Origin: Clavelina lepadiformis
Lineage: Eukaryota; Chordata; Ascidiacea; Aplousobranchia; Clavelinidae
Assembly (NCBI RefSeq): GCF_947623445.1
Contig: NC_135241.1
Span: forward strand, 24,306,501-24,370,500
Reading direction: 5' to 3'
DNA length: 64,000 nt
In this document: piece by piece, positions 11,252 to 23,384 of the stretch
Layout: every line of letters starts with the position of its first letter
Position numbering within the stretch: the first letter of the stretch is position 1
Position numbers and translations under genes: made by a program
The notes under the pieces: generated by a model
What the model was told of the DNA's origin: nothing
The model's database searches: none
What the model saw: only the letters and a program-made list of their open reading frames with translations

Positions 11252-11589
11252 CCAAATTTTGTTTACAACATTAAGTTTAATGCGTGATTACTAGGTGCAT
11301 TAGCCGTCTATTCGAATGGAATAAATTATAGAAAATAAAACATAACGCCTCGCCTGGCGAAGCTAGACAGAAAAGGTGATCATGTTATTAGATATTTTTA
11401 ATTTTTAGCATGGCAACAGTTTTTCAATTCAGTTACTATACAGCCACAAACCGAAGAGGTCGCCATAAGGTCGGAAACAACATCATAGTCATAAAGAAAT
11501 CACCAGTAGTACAGTCACCGTTATCTATTGAGCAGTGCTGACGGCCATTGCTTCACCTGCTAATATATGTTGGATTACATACGTGACAA

Positions 11590-11895
11590 TAACAGCGAAT
11601 TTAACTGTATATTCGAACAACCGAAACCGTGGTGGTTCTAGCTCTATCTGAGTTGGACTACAATGTTTTTCATTTTCTTAATCACTTCTTTATTAATGTG
11701 TTGTGATAGGTGCAAGATACTTTTAACCAGAAGTTAGTTTGTTCGCGGTCAATTTCACACGGTTAATTGTCGTAGAACCAGTTTAGTCAATGTAAGATTT
11801 CAAGAAACGCAATATTCAGAAGAAGTTACGTCGCTTCCGCCCTTTTTTGTGGGAAGAAATTAAACAAGCATTTGATTTCAGAAGCCGAATGTTGT
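11590..11895 (+). pseudogene. Decayed sulfotransferase first exon
   Basis: The nucleotide sequence follows exon 1 of the paralogs: a degenerate start, ggttctagctctatctgagttgg (close to the ST gene at 23884), aatcacttctt for the DHFW region, a gatttcaa block, and tttttgtgggaagaaattaaacaagcattt for FWEEILQAF. Stops and indels break every frame. No exon 2-4 counterpart follows before the next gene, so this is a single-exon relic. Confidence 0.75.
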
Positions 11896-12417
11896 TCAAA
11901 AGAAAACGTTCAATTTTGGCTGCACCGAAGGATGCTATACTGAAGATACTTTTCACAGTTTTTTGTTAACCTAACTTCAAAGTTACAACCTAATAGCCTC
12001 AATCTACTTTCTAATCTGAATCTAAGTTCTATTATAGGCTACCCTAATCTTCATACCAATCCATTTCACATATCTTCAAAAAAGCAACATAAATACCTCT
12101 TCTTAAATAACATTAATGAAAATGACGTGAATATTGTGAGTTTCAATCGGAATTTTCACAAAGACACGCTCGGTAACCGAGGCTCGAGCGATGAGGAATC
12201 ATCACCAGGTTTACGTCCGTTCCTCAGTCCGGGAATAAAGATTATAATACCATACGACATATTACCAATAAACATATCTTAATGTTTGTGTAGTGATCTA
12301 AAACAACCTGGCCGGAAAAGGCTAATTGCCTTATCTGTCCCCTTAAAACTTGCACATTCCAATGAAAAAACTTTATTTGTGCAATTACTTTCATGTATTC
12401 ACTTGCTATTGAAAATA

Positions 12418-13743
12418 TTACCAACGGAACCATACGGTTGACCACAATTTGTCCATTATTGCTCCGGGGTTAGATTTGTAGAGTTTATATGATCCATAAA
12501 GTAACCCTAGGGAAAGTATTACTACAGTGCCAGCCATTTCCCGTTGCATGCGTATCATAGTGGGGTGTGTTACCATCATTTTGTCAACAATGTTTCCAGC
12601 AATATTTTCATGAGGGAAAGGCTTGTCTGGAATTTCCTTTCCTAGAAACTTGCACAGAGGCGCCCATCCTTGACGGACATCGTAGTCCAGAAGTTTTTCA
12701 GGGGGACAGTTCTGAAATTGGTAGTAGTTAGCCCGCCACACATTGGAATGTGCACACATATAGCGGAAGAGAGTAAAATTCTTACCTGTTTGCAATATTG
12801 CGTGTGATGTCTATAAGCTTTTGTCAGCACCATTCGGTTGTCGGCGTGAGAAAAGTCGAAAGGATGTCGCACTTCTATCCCAACCAGAGCCATGACTGTT
12901 ATAGAAACGGTTCATTTTAAGCTTATTAAAGTTATCCAGACCTACGTAGAGATATCATTTTGCTGTACAATAAGTAGCTTGTTTGTTTTTAACTTACTGA
13001 CACGACGATGATGTTTAAAGAGTCGCCATCCGGTTGGTGATAACACCTGCATGAGTTGGTAGATGAAATGACTACTGAGTGCTTTTGTCTGTTTGCAAGC
13101 GCTCTCATACCAACTGTCTTCATCTCTTGAAGTCAAAATAACCTTGAAGTTAACATTTCAAACAATAAGCGGGCGTTCAAGAGTTTAACTGCAACCTTTT
13201 GTTTTGAAACTTTATCAAACAAGCCAAATCAGTTACGTGGCAGTATTTAGCTTTTCTCATACGTTCTTACAGGCTTAAATATTAAATAGTAAAACGCGAT
13301 ATTGACTAATTACAGTCTATGTAGTAAGGTAGAAAGGTCCTTCTACTGAGTCAAATAAAACTTTTCATTAAATCGTTTCCTCCGGGCATGCGGCAAAATA
13401 TACTTTGTTCAAGTTGTACGAGAGTCTTTGTCAATCATAAAACTTAGACTCGCAACAACATTTCTTACTTTGCATACACCTCACCTACTTTTGCGTCTGG
13501 ATATGCTTGCAAAATCTCTTCCCAAAACTTGTACGGTGGAGCATCAGTTACAGCATCCACTGACTGATACATCTCTTTGAAATCTTCAATACTTCCACCA
13601 CTGGATGAAAGTATCTTGGCCCACTTATCGCCATGATACCAGAAGTGATCCATATAATCATAGACGTTGTAACCCAACTCAGTTAAAGCTACAACCATGG
13701 TCTTGGTTCCGGTTTTCGAATATCCAGCTAAAATAACTTTCAT
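12418..13743 (-). CDS. Sulfotransferase-like protein, four exons, 267 aa
   Basis: Minus-strand exons 13743-13489, 13142-12998, 12895-12786 and 12711-12418. Exon 1 (MKVILAGYSKTGTKTM, then DYMDHFWYHGDKW) is close to the array genes. Exon 2 reads VILTSRDEDSWYESACKQ. Exon 3 begins MALVGIEVRHPFDF, which resembles the B-type array genes. The C-terminal anchor (TVVILSLGLLYGSYKLYK) is of the A type. The gene thus combines features of both array subtypes and may resemble their ancestor. The first donor is gtaggt rather than gtaagt. A minus-strand AATAAA lies at 12377-12372, just past the stop. It is convergent with the gene at 9992. Confidence 0.86.
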
Positions 13744-15752
13744 TTTGTCGAATCATTCAAAGGAAGCTTTCTGCCAGCTAGAAGAGTAAAATAAAACCCT
13801 GTTTATAACAAAGAATATTTCTTGCAAACTACTGCTGTATGAGACGGTTCGATTAATAATTAATTTATTAATAAACGGCCTACCAGTCTGTGTGGCTCGG
13901 CTTGTAGAAAACTAACAAGGGCCTAAAGTGCAAATATACCCTTTATTTACACAATATCTCACTATCAAGAAGCGTATCTTGTAGTTTTATTGTCCATTTG
14001 TTCACTTTTGCCGTTTATGCTTTAAGTTGACCAAAAGTTTGTCTGCATGTTTAGATCGTTTAAAGATACGTTGCTACAGTCTTTGCCATTGCAGGACATT
14101 TGGTGACGCTCGCGGGCAAATTTGGCAGTGTGAAGAAATGTGGTCAGAAGTGCGTTTGCTTGCTATAACGCAATTTACACGCATTTGTATTGAGCTCGTG
14201 TAGTCACCACACTAACAGTGTTTTAACCATTTTAGATTGATAATGTCAGACTCCTACGTCGTATCTTTCATTATAACTTCTTTTTTCGTAAAAATATTAT
14301 TAATAAAGTAAGTTCTGTTCTTTCTGTATGAATTGTGCTGCTTGGCCGTTAGTTGTTAATAATTATTAAATTATAATTTGCTTTAATATTTCGTGTTGGA
14401 ATTGGAGTATTTTTGTAGTAGCGCAAGTATTTCAATTACCACGCAGCTGTTTTAGTAATTACGACGCTTGTCGTAAGTTTTGGACATGTGATAGCTGAAA
14501 GTAAAAACCAACATCTAAGCCTTGCATAGATGAATTTGTTGTTTGGAAAAATACTTGCAATGTCAATGCAGAGTTAAGTTCTGAATGTGTTTCCAAAGCG
14601 AAATCTCACAAAACAAATCCACTGTAATAATTGGCATTTTCTTGGCGCAAAAATTGCAGCAAACTGTTGAAAACTAAAACCTAACAAACTTTACAATGAT
14701 TTCAGGAACAGCTGGAAAAGAGTTGGTATCAGTTAGAATATTTGGTTGAACCTTGGAAAGAACACGACAACTGACATGGTCAATTTCTGTACAATGTCTC
14801 ACATTGTTCGATTCCTTGAGCAAGCATCTCACATCGGTGAAGATCTACAAAGAGTTATGTCAATGTAGTTGAGCATCAATAACAAACATAACTTTAATTA
14901 ACAACAGTCTTAGAATAATAAATTACTGCAGCCTCTGCATCAATTAAGCCCAAATATCCAACGAGCATCGAAAACAACCAATACTTTAACTAACGACAGT
15001 CTCAGAATAATAAATGACTGCAGCCTATACACCAATTAAGCCCAAATATTAGGTCAGCCTCGGCCTAGCGCTCAATGTCCTGTCTTCTTAGAAACAAAAA
15101 CGTACCACCGGACTAGTCAATAATAATAGAGCGTGACCAGATAAACCAGGCATAAATTATTTTTGTATCTTTGAAAGCCTATTTTTGACAATTTCATTCC
15201 TCATCGATCCACCATTCTCATTCAATGCAAAATCATTGAGATTAACAATGATCTTTATTTAGGCCTAAGCTTAATCTAAAGATCACAAGCTTGTGATAGA
15301 CCGCGAGTGTATGAATGACGTTTGACGAAGTGCAGGAGGAAGTATGTAGATTTAAAAGTTTTAATTTAAAGTACAAGATCCCATACTTTATAAAAACAAA
15401 CAGTGTAAAGGATGAGCATTTTTTTCAAGAAAGCCAACATCACGAACTTTTTAAAATATTTTAAGGAAAACGGTAACTTCTCATATTTCCTGCAGCGATA
15501 GATCACAGAAGAAGACTTGTTAAAACAAACATGAAATTAAGTGTAGGAATGATCATGATCTTTCCATCGATTGAGGGATTCGGGTCTTTATGAATCCTGA
15601 CTTAGTGCTTGAACGTCTTGCGATGACGCTGAAATATTCGCGTTTGCTTTAAAATAAAACGTATTCGGCAATAGATGTCGCCCTAACACACAAGGGCAAG
15701 AGTCCAAACGTGATGGGAAACATCTTTCGTGATGGGAAACACATCCGTTTTG
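13744..15752. other. Intergenic, no gene seen
   Basis: About 2 kb of AT-rich DNA without a supportable exon, apart from the tandem duplication at 14889-15050. Confidence 0.4.
14889..15050. repeat. Two-copy tandem repeat, period 92 bp
   Basis: A block containing cagtctYagaataataaa, actgcagcct and caattaagcccaaatat occurs at 14905-14957 and again at 14997-15049, with adjoining sequence also similar. About nine in ten bases match by eye. Confidence 0.75.
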
Positions 15753-16265
15753 TCAACCTCGAAACGGCAGAACAACGGGCTTCAAAGGGTTGCCTTTTAA
15801 GTCTTGTTTTCTAGTCGCAAAGAAAGTTGTTGCTAGAACAGAATTGCGAAATGAAAAGAAGTTTATCGATTTTTTGCCAAATTTTAGATGGTTTAGTACC
15901 GCAAGGGAGCACTCTAGGTATTTGCTGACAAACGAAACCTTAAGATCACTCGGCCATGACAGCCACATCTCCAGCCTGATACATTTAAGACTGGAACTGG
16001 TATAAGTCGATATTGATGGAGTTTCACTCATGCAATGTAGCGCAGCGATGTAATCGTATATTTGAAGCAAATTATTTGTGAAGAATAATTTGGTGTATGT
16101 TGCTATAGCATATAGGGAAGTGATACTAGCAAACTTTTTAAGTACTTGTGGGTTACTTGGTAAAAAGTGGTAGTAGATAATACTTGATACTTTGCGATAT
16201 ATGACTATGATTTCATAGATTTGTTCAACCAGAGTGTTATTTGACTGATAACGCAAACTCAACAT
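15753..16265 (-). other. Uninterrupted 170-codon reading frame, unassigned
   Basis: One of the longest single-exon frames in the window, with a true ATG at 16265. The translation is rich in Ser, Leu, Tyr and Phe and shows no domain, signal peptide or clear membrane segment. The opposite strand is also open for 71 codons at 15790-16005, which fits low stop density rather than coding. It may be the remnant of an unrecognised element or a chance frame. Confidence 0.2.
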
Positions 16266-18481
16266 TGAGTAAAAAAAGCAGCCAAAAAGTTATTGATCTG
16301 TAAAACAGCTTGTCTGTTGCAGTGAGTTCAATCGCCGTATTAATTCCATCTCAACGCGATAAAGTGTTATAAAAGTACTGTATTAAGCACGTAAGATACT
16401 AAAAGAAAAAGACAAGAAATAAGGTTAAAGAACTACACTGTAGAGGTTTATGAGTAGACTTACAAAAACTATACATTAAAATCGGTTGCTTTTATTATAA
16501 CAGTTGATTTTTGGAAATGTCTTCTCCGTGCACTGCCAAAAAGTTATATAAGCGCATTTTCGCTTAATAAAAGTTGTGTCTCGTGGCAGATGCGTTCAGC
16601 AACCAGCCGTCACGGCCAGTATTCGTGGAGTTTTTAAGAGCTTTTGGACTTTTTCGCCCATGCTTTTACCTTTGATAAGAATGCGGGACAGGTATTTTGG
16701 TGAGTTAATTGACCAAAGCGATGGCTGGGGACTGATTTGTTTTTCGTCTTTGCGTGCCGTGTCTGATCCTCGCCTTAAGCCCCCTCATGTACATCATGTT
16801 CTCCCATTTGTCATTGAAAATTTCTTGGCTTTGGAGTGAAGATATTATTTTACTGGACGTGGCTTGTAGTTCATTTAAAGTATAAGTCTATATGAGTTTG
16901 TTGTTGCGTATACAACGTATAGGCTTACTTGTTTTTTTTTTCACTGAGCAAAAGCTACGTTGGTTTTTTCCAGTTTATGTAAAGTACATTTTAATGCTAT
17001 AAAACATTTTCTAATTTTATTTCTTGCCCTAAATGACGGTCCTGAAATGTCCTAAAACGTTACTTTCCAGTGGCCATTCATCCATTCATTCACATTCGGC
17101 CCTTCAAGCGTACATTTATTCACCAAGAAGAACTACTTACTTTGTGCCAATTCTCTTTAACGCGCAGTCGGGCATATACCAGCCCCTGCCGTATTGTGGT
17201 AAATTTTAAGTCATGCATCAAGTCTGTCTGAACATACGAAATGAAGTGTACAACCGTGCGACTGAATTGAAATTCATCTGTCAAAGTCATGCTTGAATAA
17301 ACATATGATTATAAGCACTTGTTTCGGATTCTTCCAAATTGTAGTGATAATAACTGCCGAACAGGTTCATGAAACCTTATGAGAAAATTAATTTTACTTT
17401 GATGTTAAATATGTTAAAAAGCAAATACCGATGAAAAAATTTAATAAAGCATATAAAAAAGAATTATCTGGCTAGTTTAAGTAAAGTGGGTTGGGAGTAA
17501 AAATTTAATAATTTTTTTATGTCAATTGCAAGCAAATAGCACGGTCAAACGTTCTTGGATAATTTAGCCGCATAACCGTACTTTGTAAGGGAACAAGCTT
17601 AATTTGGACTTTACTGGTATTTTACGATTTTCTTTATTGATTCATCTGCATATAGTCGAGTCCTCAAACATCTTACGTTTTAAGGCCAAATCGCAAAACA
17701 TTTTGTAGAAATCAATCAATTTGCAAATATTTTTATGGGTCAACCTAAAGGTTAAAAAGAAATTATTGACTGTATTTTTTGTTTATCGTTATTTTGTAGT
17801 TGCGAGCCACCGACTTATTGACCAAGCACTTTATTGAACTTTGCCACGATCATGACAAGTCATATAATCACGTCACTTAGTTCATCCAACAGTTCTCATC
17901 TCGCATATGGGCCTACAACCAACTATTTTTATCAAATCTTTTCTGATAAGTTTAGGTTTAACCTTGATTCAAGTGCTTTTAAGAGTCATCCAACTTAAGC
18001 TATTTACAAACATGTATTGTACTTATTTCGTGTATGGTTTCTAAATTGAGTTTAAGAAGACGCTGAGTAGAAACACGATGTTGTCTTAGCTGCCCAATCA
18101 CCAACATATCAACGTGTATTGTCAATATTAAAATATAAATATGCTTGGTTTGTCATTTTATTTAGAAACGATCTACGTTGAAGTGATTCGGCCTGCTTGA
18201 TCTATATAGGTTTTATTGCAAGCAAATTAAGATGTAAAAATTATGCTTGTTTGGTTGCTTGGTTATTTGGTTACTGGTACTGGTTGTGGCGGCTTACTTA
18301 GTTACTGATACGTACCAGCGTATTGTTGGTTACCAACTATATGGTTAATTATTCAAAATTTAAGTTTGGTAAATTGTTATGTGGTTTCTTATTTTGTCGT
18401 TCATGAAGTAATTATCAGTACATGCTGCTTATGTTACTTATTTTACTACAGTAGTTAGTAGGGGAACGTATTTGAGGGTGC
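16266..18481. other. Intergenic, no defensible gene
   Basis: A TATATAAG box at 16545-16552 overlaps a small hairpin (TAAGCG at 16549-16554, CGCTTA at 16561-16566). An 87-codon frame at 16576-16839 lacks an ATG at its first codon and shows no domain. Nothing else stands out. Confidence 0.35.
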
Positions 18482-18891
18482 GCCAAATTGATATACCAGA
18501 CCAAATAACGGCTCAAAGTAATTATGACGTTATAGATTTTTATATCGACGATCGCCTCAAAACATTTAACACCCAATACGACCCTCAGATTGAAAAAGTT
18601 GTTGAGGAACGTATTTACCAACTTGATCCATGACCTTGGTTAAACATGAAATCACTTCATCATTAATTTTGCTTCGAAGTGAATGAGATGATCTTTTCTT
18701 TTTATAAGAATAGTTACTTGTCCCTGTGAATTATAAGCACGCGGCAACGTCACTTGCCAGTGGTAAGGTTTGTAAAATACAGATGACACTGTAACTTTAT
18801 AAGGTAAGGTTAAGGTTTCTAACTTAGCCAAAGGTTCTGGTCATTGAAAGCAAAGCCTAACCATTGTAATAAAATCGGAGTCTGTTGTCAG
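18482..18891. repeat. Duplicated block A, copy 1
   Basis: Matches 19539-19957 at high identity, with one 9-bp length difference. It includes the coding-like segment QIDIPDQITAQ to the stop after IYQLDP, so it carries a copy of a possible terminal exon. Confidence 0.85.
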
Positions 18892-18893
18892 TT

Positions 18894-19313
18894 CACGGAG
18901 TTATTTCAGTGACGTCAGCGTACGCAGCTTATAGAACTCTGCCGAACTGGTTGTTATAACTTACAGCATAATTTCTGGTTCAATAATTCTGAAAAGTAAA
19001 ACTGATAAAGAGCTGAGCGTTGGGTCGATGAATTGTTTGATTGTCGCTTAATCGAGTTCTTAATAATCCGCCCGTTTATCAAAACACTTTAGCTTCCCTA
19101 GTTACCATGGTTGTAATATCAACCCCACGCTTTAAGCAATTTGCATAATAAAAGCTAAGATATGAGTTGGACTTCCCAGATCATAATATTACGAGTTTTG
19201 TAGAAGGCAAAATTGTTAAGTACACAGAATAAATATTAGTCGTAATGTTTATTTAGGTAAAGGGATTTTTTAAGCTGCTTATTACGTTTTAAATCTAATG
19301 GGTTCCAAACTCT
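18894..19313. repeat. Duplicated block B, copy 1 (promoter-like, with CRE)
   Basis: About 420 bp matching 21428-21843. It contains a consensus cAMP-response/ATF site TGACGTCA at 18910-18917. It ends in a truncated copy of the start of the 21828 reading frame: ATGGGTTCCAAACTC, then out of register. It is thus a displaced copy of a 5' flank rather than a gene. Confidence 0.85.
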
Positions 19314-19515
19314 TATAAGGTTTGTAACTTAGTCAAGTTTTCTAGTTATTAAAAGCAATACGTGATAGTAGTAATAAAACCGAAGTTCGATGTCTGAGAG
19401 TCGTTTTATGTGTGATACCACTTTTGTGCCATTGCTATTTTAATGAACCCTCAAGCCTCCCTTGTGCTTGATTGACAGATGTTAAACACCATATCAAAAC
19501 TACAACTTACAATGT
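19314..19515. repeat. Duplicated block C, copy 1
   Basis: Similar to about 19866-20076. Both copies end in gattgacag followed by a stretch encoding V-K/E-HHIKTTTYNV, i.e. a 3' splice site plus the head of a small exon. Confidence 0.65.
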
Positions 19516-19690
19516 TCTCGGAGGTTCCAATAACGGAGGCCAAATTGATATACCAGACCAAATAACGGCTCAAAGTAATTATGACGTTATAGATTTTTAT
19601 ATCGAGGCTCGCCTCAAAACATTTAACACCCAAAGCGACCCTCAGGTTGAAAAAGTTGTTGAGGAACGTATTTACCAACTTGATCCATGA
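19481..19690 (+). other. Possible duplicated terminal exon
   Basis: After the acceptor-like ttgacag ending at about 19478, a frame runs VKHHIKTTTYNVLGGSN, then QIDIPDQITAQ, to TGA at 19688-19690, about 70 residues. Its 3' part recurs at 18485-18633 with several amino-acid changes, and its 5' part recurs at about 20040. No upstream exon was found and the domain is not recognised. It may be an exon of an unannotated gene shuffled by local duplication. Confidence 0.3.
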
Positions 19691-19957
19691 CCTTGGTTAA
19701 ACATGAAATCACTTTATCATCAATTTTGCTTCGAAGTGAATGAGATGATCTTTTCTTTTTATAAGAATAGTTACTTGTCCCAGTGAATTATAAGCACGCG
19801 GCAACGTCACTTGCCAGTGGTAAGGTTTGTAAAATACAGATGACACTGTAGCTTTATACGCGTTATAAGGTAAGGTTAAGGTTTCTAACTTAGCCAAATT
19901 TTCTCGTCATTGAAAGCAAAGCCTGACCATTGTAATAAAATCGGAGTCTGTTGTCAG
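19539..19957. repeat. Duplicated block A, copy 2
   Basis: Partner of 18482-18891. It differs by scattered substitutions and an extra cgcgttata near 19858. Confidence 0.85.
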
Positions 19958-20439
19958 GTCATCGTTTTATGTGTGGTGCTATATTTGTGTCATAGAAATC
20001 TAATGAACCCGCTAGTCTGAGCTTATGGTTGATTGACAGACGTTGAACACCATATCAAAACAACAACTTACAATGTTCACAAAGGTTCTAATAACAAAAA
20101 CGTTTCTAGGGCAATCCCTTTGATAAGCGACGTGTTTTATGCACAATTCTCTGGTAGGGGTAGCAAATTGAATTCTAAATATCTGACTTTTTGAAAAATC
20201 CGGATTCATCTGAGTAGCAGTTTTTCTGATACCAAGCTTCACTCTAATAGTTATATGTTAATTAAGGAAGCGCATTAAATTACAGTTTTTGCAGACTTAA
20301 ATGTAACTATTAACACACAAACGAGAGATGTTTTCTGAAACCTATTACTCTCTTTAATTATTTTATTTATTACATTTTTTTAAAAACAGAGATCGCTTGT
20401 AGAGGTTTACTACTAAGTGAAGCTAATACAAGGCAAAAC

Positions 20440-20913
20440 ATGCAACCTAATTATAACCTTCCACAACAGCAAGTTCCTCCGCCGCCATATTTTCCCTCCG
20501 CACAACCGGTTGGACCCACTCCGCACGATGTAAACAAAAGCGGAGGTCTTCCAATCCCTCAGACGTTCCCTGGTGCACCAGTTTACCAGCAGCCGGGACC
20601 GGTACCAACCGCTGGACCACAAACCAACGTCATCATCAACCAACCACCTCCAGTACCCGTTCAACACACAATTATTCAAACCAGCGCCGTGGCTTTAGGC
20701 AGAGCATCAGCCGCCTTGACCTGCTCTTCATGCCAGAGGTCGGTAACCACCAAGGTTAGCAGAAGCCTGAAATCCGATGCCTGGATATGCTGCGTTTTGC
20801 TCTGTCTGTGCGGATGCGAGCTCTGCTTTTGGATTCCGTTTGTCATGGACAGCAATTACATCACTCGTCATTCCTGCCCTGCTTGTAATGCTCATCTGGG
20901 CTCCAGCATGTAA
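20440..20913 (+). CDS. LITAF-domain protein, 157 aa
   Basis: The N-terminal 85 residues are Pro/Gln-rich, with PPPPYF (a PPxY motif that binds WW-domain E3 ligases) at about 14-18, PSAQP just after it, and NQPPPVPV. The C-terminal 67 residues form a LITAF (SIMPLE) domain: CSSC, then a hydrophobic membrane-inserting segment rich in Cys and Trp (WICCVLLCLCGCELCFWIPF), then HSCPAC completing the split zinc site. LITAF proteins sit on the cytosolic face of late endosomes and lysosomes and act in sorting. Length is normal for the family. The coding part is one exon; an acceptor (aaaacag) about 50 bp upstream suggests a 5' UTR intron. AATAAA at 21011-21016 ends the transcript. Confidence 0.9.
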   Translation: MQPNYNLPQQQVPPPPYFPSAQPVGPTPHDVNKSGGLPIPQTFPGAPVYQQPGPVPTAGPQTNVIINQPPPVPVQHTIIQTSAVALGRASAALTCSSCQRSVTTKVSRSLKSDAWICCVLLCLCGCELCFWIPFVMDSNYITRHSCPACNAHLGSSM

Positions 20914-21427
20914 ACATGCTTATATAGAAGCTTTGAGTCTCATAGAAAGTGTAGCGAATCACTATAATAAAGGAACACAAAAGCTATGATTTAATTTGCA
21001 TAAATTCGGAAATAAAGTTGTTCTTCAGCTAGTTTTGATCATGTCTGTTTTCATTTTGCACTTTTGCATTATTTCGCCCAAAACACCTTACGTGGTAATA
21101 TGTTCTATTTCAATTAGCTCCGTAAGACTTGCAGAATGTAACCATTAAGTTTTGTTATTTCATGATTAACAGTTTAAACATTGCGAGACTGTTTAAATAT
21201 TAAAATACACTGGAATACAAGACAAAATATGTTGAGAGAGATCGGTCAAACAAGGTGATCTCGGCATATCAGACCTCTCCTTATAATGGAGATATCAAAA
21301 TTTACCGGTAAGAAATGCAGTAAATATTTTTATAATCTTGCAGAAGATTAATTGTTTTCAATATAAAAGGCGCTTGAATCCATCATACACCCAGTACCCA
21401 ATCGTTTAGTTGTGATAACTGATAAAT

Positions 21428-21843
21428 CACGGACTTATTTCAGTGACGTCAGCGTACGCAGCTTATAGAACTCTGCTGAGCTGGTTGTTATAACTTAAAG
21501 CATAATTTCTGGTTCAATAATTCTGAAAAATGAATGAAAGAGCTGAGCGTTGGGTCGATGAATTGTTTGATTGTCGCTTAATTGAGTTCTTAATAATCCG
21601 CTCGTTTATCAAAACACTTTAGCTTCCCTGGTAACCATGGTGGTAATATCAACCCCACGCTTTAAGCAATTTGCATAATAAAAGCTAAGATATGAGTTGG
21701 ACTTCCCGTATCATAATATTACGAGTTTTGTAGAAGGCAAAATTGTTAAGTACACAGAATAAATGTTAGTCGTAATGTTTATTTGGGTATAGAGATTTTT
21801 TAAGCTGCTTATTATGGTTCAAATCCAATGGGTTCCAAGCTCT
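21428..21843. repeat. Duplicated block B, copy 2 (likely promoter of the 21828 frame)
   Basis: Partner of 18894-19313, with TGACGTCA at 21444-21451 and a TATA-like cataataaaagc near 21674. It ends at the ATG of the following frame, so it is plausibly its promoter and 5' UTR. Confidence 0.75.
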
Positions 21844-22139
21844 CCAAGTTAAAACCAATATCGACTTATGGAGTTTTACTAGAAACTAATGAAAACAAAA
21901 CGAAACGGGACCAAGCATTGCCTATGGCTGACTGCCATACTGTGAATGCTTTAATTGGACAAGGGCCACACAGTGACATCCATGGTGATAACGCAACGTT
22001 TTTGTTCGAGCGGAGCGAGTCTTTATCTTCACGGAGTGCAAACAATTCTCCCCAGTCAATCTGTATTCCTCTCAGTCAAGAAATTAGGTTTTGCCTGAAG
22101 CCTGACTACCTAACACCCATGCCACGCCAAGCGAGATGA
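21828..22139 (+). CDS. Hypothetical 103-aa protein with a myristoylation-type start
   Basis: ATG at 21828 opens MGSKLSKLKP, an ideal N-myristoylation start (Gly2, Ser6, Lys7), with no hydrophobic segment later. The rest is polar, with a Ser-rich stretch (ESLSSRSANNSP) near residues 65-76. TGA is at 22137-22139. No domain is recognised. Support comes from the myristoylation motif and from the duplicated promoter-like block that ends exactly at the start codon. It could also be the first exon of a longer gene. If real, it would be a small membrane-associated cytosolic protein. Confidence 0.4.
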   Translation: MGSKLSKLKPISTYGVLLETNENKTKRDQALPMADCHTVNALIGQGPHSDIHGDNATFLFERSESLSSRSANNSPQSICIPLSQEIRFCLKPDYLTPMPRQAR

Positions 22140-22366
22140 TGAAGCGAGTGTCTGCAACTTGCGACATCAAACGGGCTCTCTATTTTCAAAGACGAAGCCC
22201 ATGTGTGCGCTTTGCTGTCGTGTTTCTTTTGTGGAATTACCTGCTGTTTTGTTTTTGGTGCTTGTTTCAGGTACTCTTTCAGTACCGATGATTTTTGTTT
22301 CTTCAAATAATGATATATTTTTTTAACTGGATCGGCAAAATTTATAACATAAGTAACCTCATTCAC
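22106..22366 (-). other. Possible exon, minus strand, unassigned
   Basis: An open frame with a Lys-rich, helix-prone stretch (KKIYHYLKKQKSSVLKEYLKQ) followed by an in-frame donor (CAGCAG|gtaatt, about 22242). It overlaps the end of the 21828 frame on the other strand. No partner exon was identified. Confidence 0.2.
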
Positions 22367-22798
22367 GACGAGGTATGTTGCGGGGTCGTTTTGATACAGT
22401 TTTGTGGAGTTTTATGACGATTGCTGAGTAAAGTGATTAGCTGTTCATCTACATTCTATAATGTGTTTGTTTTGTATAAATTTGATGCCAGTTTCTGAAG
22501 ATAACACGTTTATATCAACATGCTTTCGAATTTCATCAATGCCTGGTTATAGGAAAGATTTTCTTCTTCGACGATTAATGTAACTGCGGATAGCCTATAT
22601 TAAGCTGACCTAACCACACTAACTATAGTTGCTTAGGACTTAAGTCATCAGCATGTATTCAACGGAAGTTTAATTCACGAAAGACGCTCATTTGCTTTGA
22701 GGCCAAAGCAAAGACACATGAGCGCCAATCATCACTTTGCTATCGGCATCACATCAGCATAAATTTGAGACCATCACAAAAGCCTTTCTAAAAACAAT

Positions 22799-23384
22799 TC
22801 ACATCAACTCCAGCTGCCGCAGCCCAGTTTGGTCAGGTACATAGTACATACCATGCACTAGACTAGACACTAGAGCGAAACCAAACAAAAGAGGACGTTC
22901 AACATAAAGGATCATAAGAGTGACGTCATAAAGGAAAATCACGATGCGTAACACCAAGATGCTTGGAGCGTAGGAAAAGAACTGACAGCTTCGTTTTGAC
23001 GACAGAGGTTTGTATGAAATGAGAAGAAATGCGTTGGTACTAAGCATCAAAAGGGAGGCAGAAATATCCTAAGTAACTTAATAACAGCATAAAAAAACTA
23101 CAGGTCTTGAAGTTTGTTTTGAAACCAACAGTACCGGTATCATAGCCTACTTACGTTGGCAAAATGCATAAGGCTACCTGTAATGATGTAAATGCACCAT
23201 TCAATGCGCTGTCTTATAATTTAAGTTATTGGTAGGTTCTTATTGAAGCCGATGTAACTTTCACTCGAAGTCCAGTTGTAGTATAAGCGAAAGAGAATCG
23301 TTGCTATACCGGCCATCCTACCTGAACGCTGTCTTCGTCTGATAGATAAATGCACACGAAGACAACACGCTTTACTTTGCCGGT
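22799..23384 (-). CDS. Possible small membrane-protein gene, 3' part
   Basis: Terminal exon, minus strand, about 23071-22799, follows acceptor gttacttag and encodes roughly 90 residues with three hydrophobic segments: SASLLMLSTNAFLLISY, LVLRIVIFLYDVTLMILYV and LLFGFALVSSLVHGMYYV. TGA ends it at 22799. A preceding exon may end at 23322 (CAG|gtagga, phase 0) and read TGKVKRVVFVCIYLSDEDSVQ; the phases are compatible. I do not recognise a family. The multi-spanning profile is the main support; the upstream part is speculative. Confidence 0.3.

Noticed and set aside
16576-16839. 87-codon frame after a TATA-like box
   Set aside because: Does not begin with ATG at the reported start, and the nearby ATG frame stops after about 13 codons.
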